Shown here: one piece after another, positions 24,239 through 32,461 of the stretch
Position numbering within the stretch: position 1 is the stretch's first letter
Layout: every line of letters begins with the position of its first letter
From: Streptomyces luomodiensis
GTDB taxonomy: Bacteria > Actinomycetota > Actinomycetes > Streptomycetales > Streptomycetaceae
Direction of reading: 5' to 3'
Assembly: GCF_031679605.1 (NCBI RefSeq)
Contig: NZ_CP117522.1
Span: 5,084,001 to 5,148,000 of the forward strand
DNA: 64,000 nucleotides
The notes under the pieces: generated by a model
Database searches by the model: none
Told to the model about the DNA's origin: nothing
What the model saw: only the letters and a program-made list of their open reading frames with translations
Made by a program: the position numbers and the translations under genes

Positions 24239-25147
24239 GTGACGAATCCGGAAGCGCAGCAGCAGGCACGGCAGTCGGTGTCGGACGCACAGCCCCAGGC
24301 GGAATCGCACGAGCGGTTCGAGGAGGCCCGGTCGGAGGAGGCCCGGTCCGAGGAGGCCTGGTCCCAGGAGGAAGCCCAGGCCGCCGAGCGTCTGGAGCGG
24401 GCGGTGCGCGCGGCCGAGCAGGCGCTGATCGAGTTCGAGATAGCGGTGGAGACCTTCCGGGTGGAGGTGGATAACTTCTCCCGGTTGCACCACCAGCGGC
24501 TCGGGCCGATGTATTCGCGCCTCGACGAGCTGGACGCGCTGATCGCCGAGGCGGTCGCGGCGCGCACCGGCGATCCGGAGGACATCCGCAAGGCGAGCGA
24601 GGCGCGGGGGCTGGTGCAGCCGATGCCGGGTGTGGAGGAGCTGTTCCACGGCTGGATCGACTCGGAGGGGCTCTCGCCGGAGGCGGCCGCGATGCTCACC
24701 GAGCAGCCCGTGCAGCCGCCGCCACGGGTGCGGCCGAGCGAGGGGGCCCGCCGGATCTACCGGGAGCTGGCCCGTAAGGCCCATCCGGACCTGGCTGAGG
24801 AGGAGGCCGAGCGGGAGCGGCGCGGTGCCTTCATCGTGCGGGTCAACGCGGCGTACGCGGCCGGGGACGAGGAGACGCTGCGGGCGCTGGCCGAGGAGTG
24901 GGAGGCCGGGCCGCCGCCGCCGGAGCGGCGGGCAAGCCGCAGCGAGGAGCTGTACGCCCGGCTGGAGTGGCTGGCCGAGCGTAAGGAGATGCTGGCCGCG
25001 GTCGCCGCGGAGCTGGAGTCGAGTGCGATCGGCGCGATGATCAAGATGGCGCCGGAGGATCCCGACCGGCTGCTGGACGAGATCGCCGAGCAGTTGCTGG
25101 CCCAGGCCGCGGAGAAGGAGGCCCGGCTCGCGGAGCTGGTGCGGTAG
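24239..25147 (+). CDS. Coiled-coil protein with C-terminal J-domain-like segment
   Basis: 302 residues; GTG start. Residues 1-110 are Glu/Ala/Arg-rich with tandem EEARSEEARSEEA repeats and a long coiled coil. Residues about 170-215 read IYRELARKAHPDLAEEEAERERRGAFIVRVNAAYA, which has the HPD motif (182-184), a preceding helix and a following VNxAYxxL-type helix III of a J-domain. J-domains stimulate DnaK-type ATPases. A second helical region follows. There is no zinc finger or G/F region, so it would be a specialised type-III J protein. The J-domain is my own motif call. Confidence 0.7.
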   Translation: MTNPEAQQQARQSVSDAQPQAESHERFEEARSEEARSEEAWSQEEAQAAERLERAVRAAEQALIEFEIAVETFRVEVDNFSRLHHQRLGPMYSRLDELDALIAEAVAARTGDPEDIRKASEARGLVQPMPGVEELFHGWIDSEGLSPEAAAMLTEQPVQPPPRVRPSEGARRIYRELARKAHPDLAEEEAERERRGAFIVRVNAAYAAGDEETLRALAEEWEAGPPPPERRASRSEELYARLEWLAERKEMLAAVAAELESSAIGAMIKMAPEDPDRLLDEIAEQLLAQAAEKEARLAELVR

Positions 25148-25190
25148 TAGGTTTGCCGCAGCTGCCGATGTCGTGTGAGAGGTGTGTCCG

Positions 25191-25544
25191 ATGCATTTTG
25201 CCCAGCTTCCTCAGGTGGAGGCGACGGCGGTACCGGCCGATGGTTTTCTGTTGGACGTCCGGGAGGACGACGAGTGGGCGGCCGGGCATGTCGAGGGCGC
25301 GCTGCACATCCCGATGGGCCAGGTCGTCGCGCGGTTCGACGAGCTGACCGCGGCGGTCGGCGAGGGCCGACGGGTGCATGTGATGTGCCGGGTCGGCGGC
25401 CGCTCCGCCCAGGTGACGCAGTATCTGGTCGCGCAGGGCCTGGACGCGGTGAATGTGGACGGCGGGATGCTCGCCTGGGACGCGGCGGGCCGGCCGATGG
25501 TGAGCGGCCCCGACGGCACCGCCGAAGGGGCCTTCGTGCTCTAG
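25191..25544 (+). CDS. Rhodanese-like sulfurtransferase
   Basis: 117 residues from the ATG at 25191 (GAGAGGTG upstream); a GTG at 25182 is possible. Single rhodanese domain: FLLDVREDDEWAAGHVEGALHIPMG and the active-site loop CRVGGRSA with Cys 66. It would carry a persulfide and donate sulfane sulfur. The stop codon lies in the first unit of a tandem-repeat array. It is convergent with the acyl-CoA dehydrogenase gene. Confidence 0.9.
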   Translation: MHFAQLPQVEATAVPADGFLLDVREDDEWAAGHVEGALHIPMGQVVARFDELTAAVGEGRRVHVMCRVGGRSAQVTQYLVAQGLDAVNVDGGMLAWDAAGRPMVSGPDGTAEGAFVL

Positions 25545-25600
25545 GGGTTTCCTGCTCCAGGGGCCTCCTTCTCTAGAGGTTTCCTTCTCTAGAGGTTTCC
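25537..25600 (+). repeat. Four tandem 16-bp repeats over the rhodanese stop codon
   Basis: Units at 25537, 25553, 25569 and 25585. The last two are identical (TTCTCTAGAGGTTTCC); the first two are TGCTCTAGGGGTTTCC and TGCTCCAGGGGCCTCC. The first unit contains the rhodanese TAG stop. CTCTAGAG in the third and fourth units is itself palindromic. Confidence 0.9.
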
Positions 25601-25603
25601 TTA

Positions 25604-25653
25604 CTGATCGGCGCTGATCGGCCCTGATCGGCGGTGATCGGCGGTGATCGGCA
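25604..25653 (+). repeat. Five tandem 10-bp repeats
   Basis: Units (C/G)TGATCGGC(G/C/A) begin at 25604, 25614, 25624, 25634 and 25644, directly after the 16-bp array and 11 bp before the end of the acyl-CoA dehydrogenase gene. The GATC in each unit gives five evenly spaced sites in 50 bp. Confidence 0.9.
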
Positions 25654-25663
25654 GGTCTGCCGG

Positions 25664-26812
25664 TCAGCCGAGGGGGTGGGCGGCGAGGAGTTCGCCCAGT
25701 GCCTCCTCGTGGGCGGCGGCGGACCCCAGGGAGAGCTCCAGCTGCTTGCCCCAGGCGTGGTAGCGGTGCAGGGGATAGTCGGTGACCGCGCCGAAGCCGC
25801 CGTGCAGATGCTGTGCGGTCTGCACGACGCGGCGCACGCCCTCGGCGGCCCAGATCTTGGCGACGGCGACATCCCCCGCGACGGGCAGCGGCCCGCCCGC
25901 CGTCGGCCGCGCCTCGTCCAGGGACAGCCGCCAGGCCGCCTGCCACAGCGTGGCCTCCATGGCCCGCAGATCGATATAGCGGTCGGCGGTCTGCACGGCG
26001 ACCGCCTGGAAGGTGGCGAGCGGGAAGCCGAACTGCTTACGCTCGCTCACATAGGAGCTGGTGAGGTCGAGCACCGCCGAGCCCAGTCCCAGTGCGAGCG
26101 CGCAGATGCCGGTGGTGAGGAGATCGCGCAGCCACTCCCAGGCGCCGTCGGCGGCCAGCACCTCGTGATCGGCCGACCGCGCCGCGTCCAGCCGGATCTC
26201 GGCCTGCCGCTCACCGCTGGTGGAGATCTGCTCGTCGAGCGTGACGCCCTCATGGTCACGGGGCACCAGGGCCAGGACCGTACGGCCGTCACCGGTGTGG
26301 GCGGGGATCAGCAGCAGCTCGGCGCCGTGGGCCCAGGGGACCGCGGTCTGCACGCCGTCCAGCACCCAGCCGTCGCCGTTCCGCCGGGCCTGGACGGCGA
26401 GTTCGGCCGGGCCGTGGCCGGTGCGGCCGCCCGCGGCCACGGTGAGGACCAGTTCACCGCGGGCGGCCCGGGGCAGTACGGCCGCGCGCAGCTCGGCCCC
26501 GCCGTACCGCTGCACGGCCAGCGCGGCGGCGCTGGACTCCAGCAGCGGCACCCGGGCCAGCACCCGGCCGCATTCCCGCAGCACCAGGCAGAGGGCGAGC
26601 GGGTCGAGGCCCGAACCGCCGTACCGGGGATCGAGGGTCAGGCCGAGCAGATCGCTCTCGGCGAGCTTCCGCCACAGCGGGCGGTCGAAGTCCTCGGCGA
26701 CGGCGCCGGCGGTCAGCGCGGGGCTGGGCACGCTGTCCGGCGTGACGGAGGAGAAGACGGCCTTCGCCGCCTCGACGGCCGCCTGCTGCTCCTCGGTGAA
26801 GGTGAAGTCCAC
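25664..26812 (-). CDS. Acyl-CoA dehydrogenase family protein
   Basis: 382 residues; GTG start. N-terminal helical domain (FTFTEEQQAAVEAAKAVF), a beta domain, and a C-terminal four-helix bundle with the FAD-binding YVSERKQFGFPLATFQAV and QHLHGGFGAVTDYPLHRYH signatures. Flavin-dependent alpha,beta-dehydrogenation of an acyl-CoA is expected. The sequence is closer to the actinobacterial FadE types used for side chains or unusual acyl groups than to short-chain housekeeping enzymes. The upstream region carries two palindromic operators, one of KstR type, so a steroid or cyclic-terpenoid substrate is plausible but inferred. Confidence 0.88.
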   Translation of the reverse strand: MDFTFTEEQQAAVEAAKAVFSSVTPDSVPSPALTAGAVAEDFDRPLWRKLAESDLLGLTLDPRYGGSGLDPLALCLVLRECGRVLARVPLLESSAAALAVQRYGGAELRAAVLPRAARGELVLTVAAGGRTGHGPAELAVQARRNGDGWVLDGVQTAVPWAHGAELLLIPAHTGDGRTVLALVPRDHEGVTLDEQISTSGERQAEIRLDAARSADHEVLAADGAWEWLRDLLTTGICALALGLGSAVLDLTSSYVSERKQFGFPLATFQAVAVQTADRYIDLRAMEATLWQAAWRLSLDEARPTAGGPLPVAGDVAVAKIWAAEGVRRVVQTAQHLHGGFGAVTDYPLHRYHAWGKQLELSLGSAAAHEEALGELLAAHPLG

Positions 26813-26842
26813 TGTCCGTACCTCCCGCGCCGCGGCTTCATC

Positions 26843-26872
26843 TGACGGGCCGTCAAGATAGAACAGGTTCTA
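26843..26872. promoter_or_regulatory. Two adjacent TetR-type operators upstream of acyl-CoA dehydrogenase gene
   Basis: TGACGG-G-CCGTCA (26843-26855) and TAGAAC-AG-GTTCTA (26859-26872) are perfect palindromes three bases apart, 31-60 bp upstream of the GTG start. The second matches the published KstR consensus TnnAACnnGTTnnA. No TetR gene is adjacent, so the regulators act in trans. A DnaA-like 9-mer (TCATCCACA, minus strand) lies at 26956-26964 in the same 271-bp gap. Confidence 0.75.
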
Positions 26873-27083
26873 CAAGAAGGGAACGCCGTCGGGAGGGCTG
26901 CCGGGAACGCCGTCGCTGCGCTCGGCGCCGTCGGGCGAACGTAGGGTGTCAACTCTGTGGATGACGCTGAGGACGCTGTGCCGAGTGGTTCCGCATGGGT
27001 ACGGTGCCGGGGCGTGGGGGCCACGGGGGCGCGCGGCCGACCGGTGTGCGCGAAGACCAGGACCACGGGGAGCGGGGCGGGGT

Positions 27084-27782
27084 ATGGCGGAGACGGAGCC
27101 GGGGCCGGACGACGACGCGGCGGTGCGGCTCGACGACGCGGCGGGACGGCTCACCGCGCTCTCGCTGCCCGCACAGCTGATCGTCGCGGTGGGCGTCGCG
27201 GTCGCCGCGGTCGCCGCCACGATCCACCTCGCGACGGCCTTTCTGAACGTCTCACCGCCCAACACCATCACCAAGCGGCATGGCGCGGCGATAGACGACT
27301 ACGTCTATCCGGAGTTCGAACGGGTCTGGAAGCTCTTCGCCCCCAACCCGCTCCAGCAGAACATCGCCGTCCAGGCCCGTGCCGAGATCAGCACTCCCGA
27401 CGGCGCCACCGCGACCACGGGCTGGCGCGACCTCTCGGCCCAGGACGGGGCGGCCATCCGCCACAATCCGCTGCCCAGCCACACCCAGCAGAACGAGCTG
27501 CGCCGCGCCTGGGAGTTCTATGTCGGTTCGCATGACGCGCAGGAGCGGCCGCAGGGGGTGCGCGGCGACCTCTCCCAGCAGTACATCCGCCGGATCGTGA
27601 TGCTCCGCTTCGGCCGTGAGCAGGACGGCGGCACCGTGCGGCGCATACAGGTGCGCTCCGCGACCACTCCGGTGGCCCCGCCGCCCTGGAGCGACGAGAA
27701 GATCGACACCAAGACGGTGTACCGGGTGCTGCCGTGGTGGACGGTGACCACCGACGACCTCCCGGAGGGGAAGCGCCGGTGA
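27084..27782 (+). CDS. DUF5819-like single-TM protein, partner of the HTTM protein
   Basis: 232 residues from the ATG at 27084; a longer frame from 26946 gives a non-conserved Arg/Gly leader. One TM helix lies at about 32-54 (LIVAVGVAVAAVAATIHLATAFL). A conserved extracytoplasmic region follows with YVYPEFERVWKLFAPNPLQQNI and QQYIRRIVMLRFGRE. The W-LFAPNP motif is typical of DUF5819 proteins that pair with HTTM membrane proteins. The stop overlaps the next gene's start (GTGA), so both are made together. Confidence 0.75.
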   Translation: MAETEPGPDDDAAVRLDDAAGRLTALSLPAQLIVAVGVAVAAVAATIHLATAFLNVSPPNTITKRHGAAIDDYVYPEFERVWKLFAPNPLQQNIAVQARAEISTPDGATATTGWRDLSAQDGAAIRHNPLPSHTQQNELRRAWEFYVGSHDAQERPQGVRGDLSQQYIRRIVMLRFGREQDGGTVRRIQVRSATTPVAPPPWSDEKIDTKTVYRVLPWWTVTTDDLPEGKRR

Positions 27783-29011
27783 ACCTCTCCGCCCGCCTCC
27801 AGACCGCCGTGGCGCAGGGCCACGCCCGCGTCACCGCATCGGCGCTCGGCCCCTGGCAGAGCGCCGTGGTACGGATCGGCTTCGCCTTCACCTGGCTGCT
27901 CTTCCTGGTGCGCGAATGGCCCCACCGCCGGGAGCTGTACGGGCCGGACGGCCCGTGGAACTGGGACATGGCCGCGCGGCTGATCGACGGCAACCGCGCC
28001 TTCAGCGTGCTCATGTGGTCCGACAGCGTGGTGTGGTTCGAGGTCGTCTACGCCCTCGCCATCGCCTCCAGCGCGCTGCTGCTGCTGGGCTGGCGCACCC
28101 GCACCATGTCCGTGCTGTTCATGCTCGGGGTGCTGTCACTGCAGAACCGCAGCGTCTTCGTGGGGGACGGCGGCGACAATCTCGTCCATCTGATGGCGAT
28201 GTACCTGGCGCTGACCCGATGCGGGCAGGTGTGGTCCCTGGACGCGCGCCGGGCGGCCCGGCAGGCGGACCGCGAGCGGCCGCCGCGCGACGTCACCGGC
28301 GTCGTGCTGTGGGCCGTCACCGGAGCCGCCCTGCTCTGGGCGCAGCTGTGCACCGACGCCCGGCTCTTCCTGACCGCCGACGGCCCCCTGCCCGGAGTGG
28401 GCTGGGCCACCGTCCTGTGGGGGCTGTGGATCGTCCAGGCCGGCTGGTGGTTCGTCAAGCGTTACGCACCGGGGGAGCCGCGCACCGTCCTGGACGCGCT
28501 CGCCAACGTGGCGCACAACGGCGCCCTGCTGGTGATCATGGCCGAGGTGTGTCTGCTGTACGCCTCGGCCGGCTGGTACAAGGTCCAGGGCTCGCGCTGG
28601 CAGGACGGCACCGCCCTCTACTACCCGCTGCACCTGGACTACTTCTCGCCCTGGCCGGCGCTGGCCGACATGTTCGCCGCCAGCGGCACCCTGGTGATGG
28701 TGCTGACCTACGGCACGGTCATCGCGCAGGTGGCCTTCCCCTTCACCCTGCTCAACCGGCGGGTCAAGAACGTGATGCTCGTCCTGCTGATGCTGGAGCA
28801 CCTCGGCATCGCGGTGCTGCTGGGGCTGCCCTTCTTCTCGCTGGCCGCGATCGCGGCGGACGCGGTCTTCCTGCCGACGGGCTTCCTGCGCTGGGCCGGG
28901 GCGCGGCTCGGCCGGGCCCGGGACCGGGTGGCGGCGCGCGCCGTGTGGCTGCCGGGGCAGCGGACGCGGGGGAGCGCCGAGGAATCCCCGGCCGGCACCC
29001 TCGTACGCTGA
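27779..29011 (+). CDS. HTTM-domain polytopic membrane protein
   Basis: 410 residues from GTG; about eight TM helices. Features of the HTTM family (related to vitamin K-dependent gamma-carboxylase) include RIGFAFTWLLFLVREWPHRRELYGPDGPW near the start, a WYKVQGSRWQDGTALYYPLHLDYFSPWP loop, and FPFTLLNRRVKNVMLVLLMLEHLGIAV. It probably performs a membrane-associated modification, with the upstream protein as cofactor or substrate. This is inferred from family pairing such as SdpA/SdpB of Bacillus. Confidence 0.8.
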   Translation: MNLSARLQTAVAQGHARVTASALGPWQSAVVRIGFAFTWLLFLVREWPHRRELYGPDGPWNWDMAARLIDGNRAFSVLMWSDSVVWFEVVYALAIASSALLLLGWRTRTMSVLFMLGVLSLQNRSVFVGDGGDNLVHLMAMYLALTRCGQVWSLDARRAARQADRERPPRDVTGVVLWAVTGAALLWAQLCTDARLFLTADGPLPGVGWATVLWGLWIVQAGWWFVKRYAPGEPRTVLDALANVAHNGALLVIMAEVCLLYASAGWYKVQGSRWQDGTALYYPLHLDYFSPWPALADMFAASGTLVMVLTYGTVIAQVAFPFTLLNRRVKNVMLVLLMLEHLGIAVLLGLPFFSLAAIAADAVFLPTGFLRWAGARLGRARDRVAARAVWLPGQRTRGSAEESPAGTLVR

Positions 29012-29015
29012 GGGA

Positions 29016-29777
29016 ATGATCGATGACCAGGCCGCGCAGGCCGTACGGCACTGGCGCGCGACGGCCCCCGACACCGTGCTGCTCGACGGCTTCCACGCGC
29101 TGAAGCACGCGCTGCGGTTCGGCGCGGAGGTGCGTGCCGCGGTCACCAGTGACAAGGCGGCCGCCGTGGAACTCGCCGCGGACCTGGCCGACGATCTCAC
29201 CGAGGTGATCGCGGACCTCCTGGTGGAGGTGGAGGCCGGTACCCTGCGCGATCTGGTGCCCAGGGTGCACCCCACCCGGGTCGCCGCCCTGGCGGTCCGG
29301 CGCGGCCGTCGGGAGAATCTGGACGAGCTGTGCGAACGGCCCCGTTCGGCCCCGGTGGTCGTGCTGGACAACCCCCGCAACCTCGGCAACGTCGGGGCCG
29401 TGGTCCGGCTCGCCGCCGGGTTCGGGGCCACGGGGGTGGTCACCACCGGCGATATCGACCCCTGGCATCCGAACGCCGTGCGCGCGGGCGCGGGGCTCCA
29501 CTTCGCCACCGCGGTCGAGCGGCTGCCGGGCGACGCCCTTCCGGAGGGGCCGCTGTACGTGCTGGACCCGGAGGGGGCGGACATCCGGTCGGTGACCATT
29601 CCCGATGACGCGCTGCTCGCCTTCGGCTCCGAGCGGCACGGGATCTCACCGGAGCTGCGGGAGCAGGCCACCAGGCTGGTGGCCCTCCCCATGCGGCCGC
29701 AGGTGTCCAGCTACAACCTGGCCACCAGCGTGGCCATGGCCCTCTTCCACTGGGGCGGCCCCGCCCGCCCCGCCTAG
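29016..29777 (+). CDS. SpoU/TrmH-family RNA 2'-O-methyltransferase
   Basis: 253 residues; ATG 5 bp after the HTTM gene. N-terminal substrate-binding region (to about 110), then a SPOUT domain with the three motifs: NPRNLGNVGAVVRLAAGFG, LAFGSERHGIS, and LPMRPQVSSYNLATSVAMALFHW. It uses S-adenosylmethionine to methylate a ribose 2'-OH in tRNA or rRNA. The exact target cannot be read from sequence. Confidence 0.9.
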   Translation: MIDDQAAQAVRHWRATAPDTVLLDGFHALKHALRFGAEVRAAVTSDKAAAVELAADLADDLTEVIADLLVEVEAGTLRDLVPRVHPTRVAALAVRRGRRENLDELCERPRSAPVVVLDNPRNLGNVGAVVRLAAGFGATGVVTTGDIDPWHPNAVRAGAGLHFATAVERLPGDALPEGPLYVLDPEGADIRSVTIPDDALLAFGSERHGISPELREQATRLVALPMRPQVSSYNLATSVAMALFHWGGPARPA

Positions 29778-29834
29778 GGTCTGGTGGACGGGACAACGCG
29801 GCGAGCGGACCCGCCCGGGGCGGGCCGGGGCGGA

Positions 29835-29860
29835 CGGGGCGTGCGCGGTGGCACGCCCCG
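29835..29860. terminator. Hairpin between spoU-type gene and paaN
   Basis: A 10-bp perfect inverted repeat (CGGGGCGTGC and complement) with a 6-nt loop lies between convergent genes. Confidence 0.65.
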
Positions 29861-29864
29861 CGGA

Positions 29865-29898
29865 CCGGACCCGGTTACTCCCCGGACCCGGTTACTCC
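29865..29898 (-). repeat. 17-bp perfect tandem duplication spanning the paaN stop codon
   Basis: CCGGACCCGGTTACTCC is present twice without a gap (29865-29881 and 29882-29898). The second copy includes the paaN stop codon (TAA on the reverse strand, 29892-29894). No mismatch separates the copies. Confidence 0.9.
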
Positions 29899-31616
29899 GC
29901 CGGGCGGCGGACCTCGACCATGCGGAACCGGCCGGCCACGAACGCGCCGTCGCACAGCGTGGCGTTGGCCGACGGGTTGCCGCCGGTGCCGTGGAAGTCG
30001 GAGAAGGCCGCGGTCTGGTTCACATACACCCCGCCGGTCAGATTGAGCGACAGCTGGGCGCACTCCTCCAGACACGCCTCCTCGATCAGCCGCTCCGCCT
30101 CCGGCGAGGTGGTGTACGCGCCGACCGTCATCGCGCCCTTGTCCCGGGTGGTCCGGCGCAGCAGCGCCACCGCTTCCTCCGTGGAGTCGACGGCGACGGC
30201 GAAGGAGACCGGGCCGAAGCACTCGGACAGATAGGGCGCGTCCGGTTCCGCTCCCTCCCAGAACTTCCGCGCGCCGTCGGCCTTGACCATCAGCGGCGTA
30301 CGGACCGTGGCGTCCGGGAAGTCGGGGTGGGTGACCGCGCGGGAGGCCAGGGCGACGCCACCCAGACCGGGGGCGGCCTCCAGCCGCTCCTGGACCCGCG
30401 GCCCCACGATCGCGCCCAGCAGGGCGCTCGCCCGTGCGTCGTCGGCCAGCAGCCCGTCCACCGCCGCCGCCAGGTCGGCCACCACCTCGTCGTATGTCTT
30501 GGGCCCGGCGTCGGTGGTGATGCCGGCGCGGGGGATCAGCAGATTCTGCGGAGTGGTGCACATCTGGCCGCTGTAGAGGGACAGGGAGAACGCCAGATTG
30601 GCCAGCATGCCCTGGTAGTCGTCGGTGGAGTCGATGACGACCGTGTTGACCCCCGCCTTCTCCGTGAAGACCTGGGCCTGGCGGGCGTGGGTCTCCAGCC
30701 AGTCGCCGAAGGCGGTCGAGCCCGTGTAGTCGATGATGCGGATCTCGGGGCGGACGGCGAGGACCTTGGCGATCCCCTCGTCCGGCCGCTCGGCGGCCAG
30801 CGCCACCAGATCGGGGCTGAACCCCGCCTCCCGCAGCACCTCGCGCGCCGTCCGGACGGTGAGCGCCAGCGGCAGCACGGCCTGGGGGTGCGGCTTGACC
30901 AGCACCGGATTGCCGGTGGCGAGCGAGGCGAAGAGCCCCGGATAGCCGTTCCACGTGGGGAAGGTGTTGCAGCCGATCAGCAGCGCGATGCCGCGCGGGA
31001 CGGCCGTGAACGTCTTGCGCAGGCGCAGCGGGTCACGCTTGCCCTGCGGCTTGGACCAGTCCGCCGCGCCCGGAGTGCGGGTCTGCTCGGTGAACGCGTA
31101 CGCCACCGCCTCCAGACCGCGGTCCTGGGCGTGCGGGCCGCCGGCCTGGAAGGCCATCATGTACGCCTGGCCGCTGGTGTGCATGACCGCCTGGGCGAAC
31201 TCATGCGACCGGGCGCTGATGCGGGCCAGGATCTCCAGACACACCAGGGCCCGCGTCTCGGGGCCGGCCTCCCGCCAGGCGGACATCCCCGCCCGCATCG
31301 CCGGGAGGAGCACATCGAGGTCCGGATGCGGATACTCCATGCCCATCTCCGCCCCGAACGGCGAGACCTCGGAGCCCGTCCAGCCGTCGGTGCCCGGCTG
31401 GTCCAGCTCGAGACGCTTGCCGCGCAGCGCCTCGAACGCCGCCTGGCCCTCGGCGACGCTCAGGCTCGGGCGCCCGCCTCGGCCCTCGCCGCCGTAAGCC
31501 TTCGGGTGCTCGGGGTGCGGGGACCAGTAGGCACGGGTACGGATCGCCTCCAGGGCCTGGTCGAGGGTGGGGCGGTGCTCTTGCGTCAACTGCGCGGTGG
31601 TGAGTGCGGCGGTCAC
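29892..31616 (-). CDS. paaN: PaaN-type aldehyde dehydrogenase / phenylacetate degradation protein
   Basis: 574 residues; GTG start. An extended N-terminal region (about 190 residues) precedes an aldehyde-dehydrogenase fold with GCNTFPTWNGYPGLFASLATGNPVLVKPH, the cofactor loop IIDYTGSTAFGDWLE, general base VFTEKAGVN, and nucleophile Cys 353 in SLYSGQMCTTPQN. It belongs to the actinobacterial PaaN group, which lacks the fused enoyl-hydratase domain of proteobacterial PaaZ. Its role is oxidation of an aldehyde intermediate in aromatic-acid or related breakdown. It is divergent from a TetR gene with an operator between them. Confidence 0.85.
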   Translation of the reverse strand: MTAALTTAQLTQEHRPTLDQALEAIRTRAYWSPHPEHPKAYGGEGRGGRPSLSVAEGQAAFEALRGKRLELDQPGTDGWTGSEVSPFGAEMGMEYPHPDLDVLLPAMRAGMSAWREAGPETRALVCLEILARISARSHEFAQAVMHTSGQAYMMAFQAGGPHAQDRGLEAVAYAFTEQTRTPGAADWSKPQGKRDPLRLRKTFTAVPRGIALLIGCNTFPTWNGYPGLFASLATGNPVLVKPHPQAVLPLALTVRTAREVLREAGFSPDLVALAAERPDEGIAKVLAVRPEIRIIDYTGSTAFGDWLETHARQAQVFTEKAGVNTVVIDSTDDYQGMLANLAFSLSLYSGQMCTTPQNLLIPRAGITTDAGPKTYDEVVADLAAAVDGLLADDARASALLGAIVGPRVQERLEAAPGLGGVALASRAVTHPDFPDATVRTPLMVKADGARKFWEGAEPDAPYLSECFGPVSFAVAVDSTEEAVALLRRTTRDKGAMTVGAYTTSPEAERLIEEACLEECAQLSLNLTGGVYVNQTAAFSDFHGTGGNPSANATLCDGAFVAGRFRMVEVRRPAE

Positions 31617-31675
31617 GACTGACCAACTCCTCGTCGAGCTGGGGCTGGGCTGGGAAGGGCGACAGAGCTAGAGTA

Positions 31676-31689
31676 ACCGAACGATCGGT
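31676..31689. promoter_or_regulatory. TetR operator in paaN/tetR intergenic region
   Basis: ACCGA-ACGA-TCGGT, a palindrome with 5-bp arms, lies 60 bp upstream of paaN and about 180 bp upstream of the TetR gene. The same motif with one changed spacer base recurs at 34105-34118. Confidence 0.75.
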
Positions 31690-31713
31690 CGGGACAAGGG
31701 GGCCTGGCGAACC

Positions 31714-31722
31714 TGTGGACAA
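31714..31722 (-). promoter_or_regulatory. Isolated DnaA box
   Basis: TTGTCCACA on the reverse strand, the preferred Streptomyces DnaA box, in the paaN/tetR intergenic region 25 bp from the TetR operator. Confidence 0.6.
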
Positions 31723-31867
31723 CTTCGTCGAAAAGGATCTGCGGTATGCCGCGGTATGACGGTGATCGAACGCTGCGCGATCCCCGCGAAGCCTGCCCGG
31801 CCGGCCGCCGCGCCCCTTCCCCGGCGCTGATCCGGCGTGCGGCCGCCGAAGGGGAACTGCTGTAATC

Positions 31868-32461
31868 ATGACCATGGCCAAGCGCGACACCTACACGCCC
31901 GAATCGCTGCTCGCGGTTGCCGTGGAGGTGTTCAACGAGCGCGGCTACGACGGCACCTCCATGGAGCACCTCTCCAAGGCCGCCGGCATCTCCAAGTCCT
32001 CCATCTACCACCATGTGAAGGGCAAGGAGGAGCTGCTGCGGCTCGCCATAAGCCGTGCCCTGGACGGACTGTTCGGCATCCTCCAGGAGCCCGCCGCGCG
32101 TGAGGGGCGGGCGATCGAACGGCTGGAGCACGTGGCCCGGCGGACCGCCGAGGTGCTGATGGCGGAGCTGCCCTACGTCACCCTGCTGCTGCGGGTCCGG
32201 GGCAACACGGACACCGAGCGGTGGGCCATGGAACGGCGCCGGGAGTTCGACCACCAGGTCGCCGAGCTGCTCAAGCAGGCGGCGGCCGACGGCGATCTGC
32301 GGTCCGATGTGGACGTCCGGCTGGCGACCCGGCTGCTCTTCGGCATGATCAACTCCATTGTGGAGTGGTACCGGCCGGGCCGCGGCGGGGCCGCGACCTC
32401 CCACGAGGTGGCCGAGGCCGTGGTCCGTACGGCCTTCGCGGGCCTGCGCACCCAGCCCTAG
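31868..32461 (+). CDS. TetR-family regulator (candidate PaaR)
   Basis: 197 residues; ATG at 31868, with a second in-frame ATG two codons on. Helix-turn-helix at about 28-55 (TSMEHLSKAAGISKSSIYHHVKGKEELL). The C-terminal domain of all-helical TetR type ends in YRPGRGG...AFAGLRTQP. Divergent to paaN and flanking its operator, so it probably represses paaN and itself, with an acyl- or aryl-CoA inducer. The twin operator at 34105 suggests control of the bkd operon as well. The stop codon is in the first of three degenerate repeats. Confidence 0.87.
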   Translation: MTMAKRDTYTPESLLAVAVEVFNERGYDGTSMEHLSKAAGISKSSIYHHVKGKEELLRLAISRALDGLFGILQEPAAREGRAIERLEHVARRTAEVLMAELPYVTLLLRVRGNTDTERWAMERRREFDHQVAELLKQAAADGDLRSDVDVRLATRLLFGMINSIVEWYRPGRGGAATSHEVAEAVVRTAFAGLRTQP

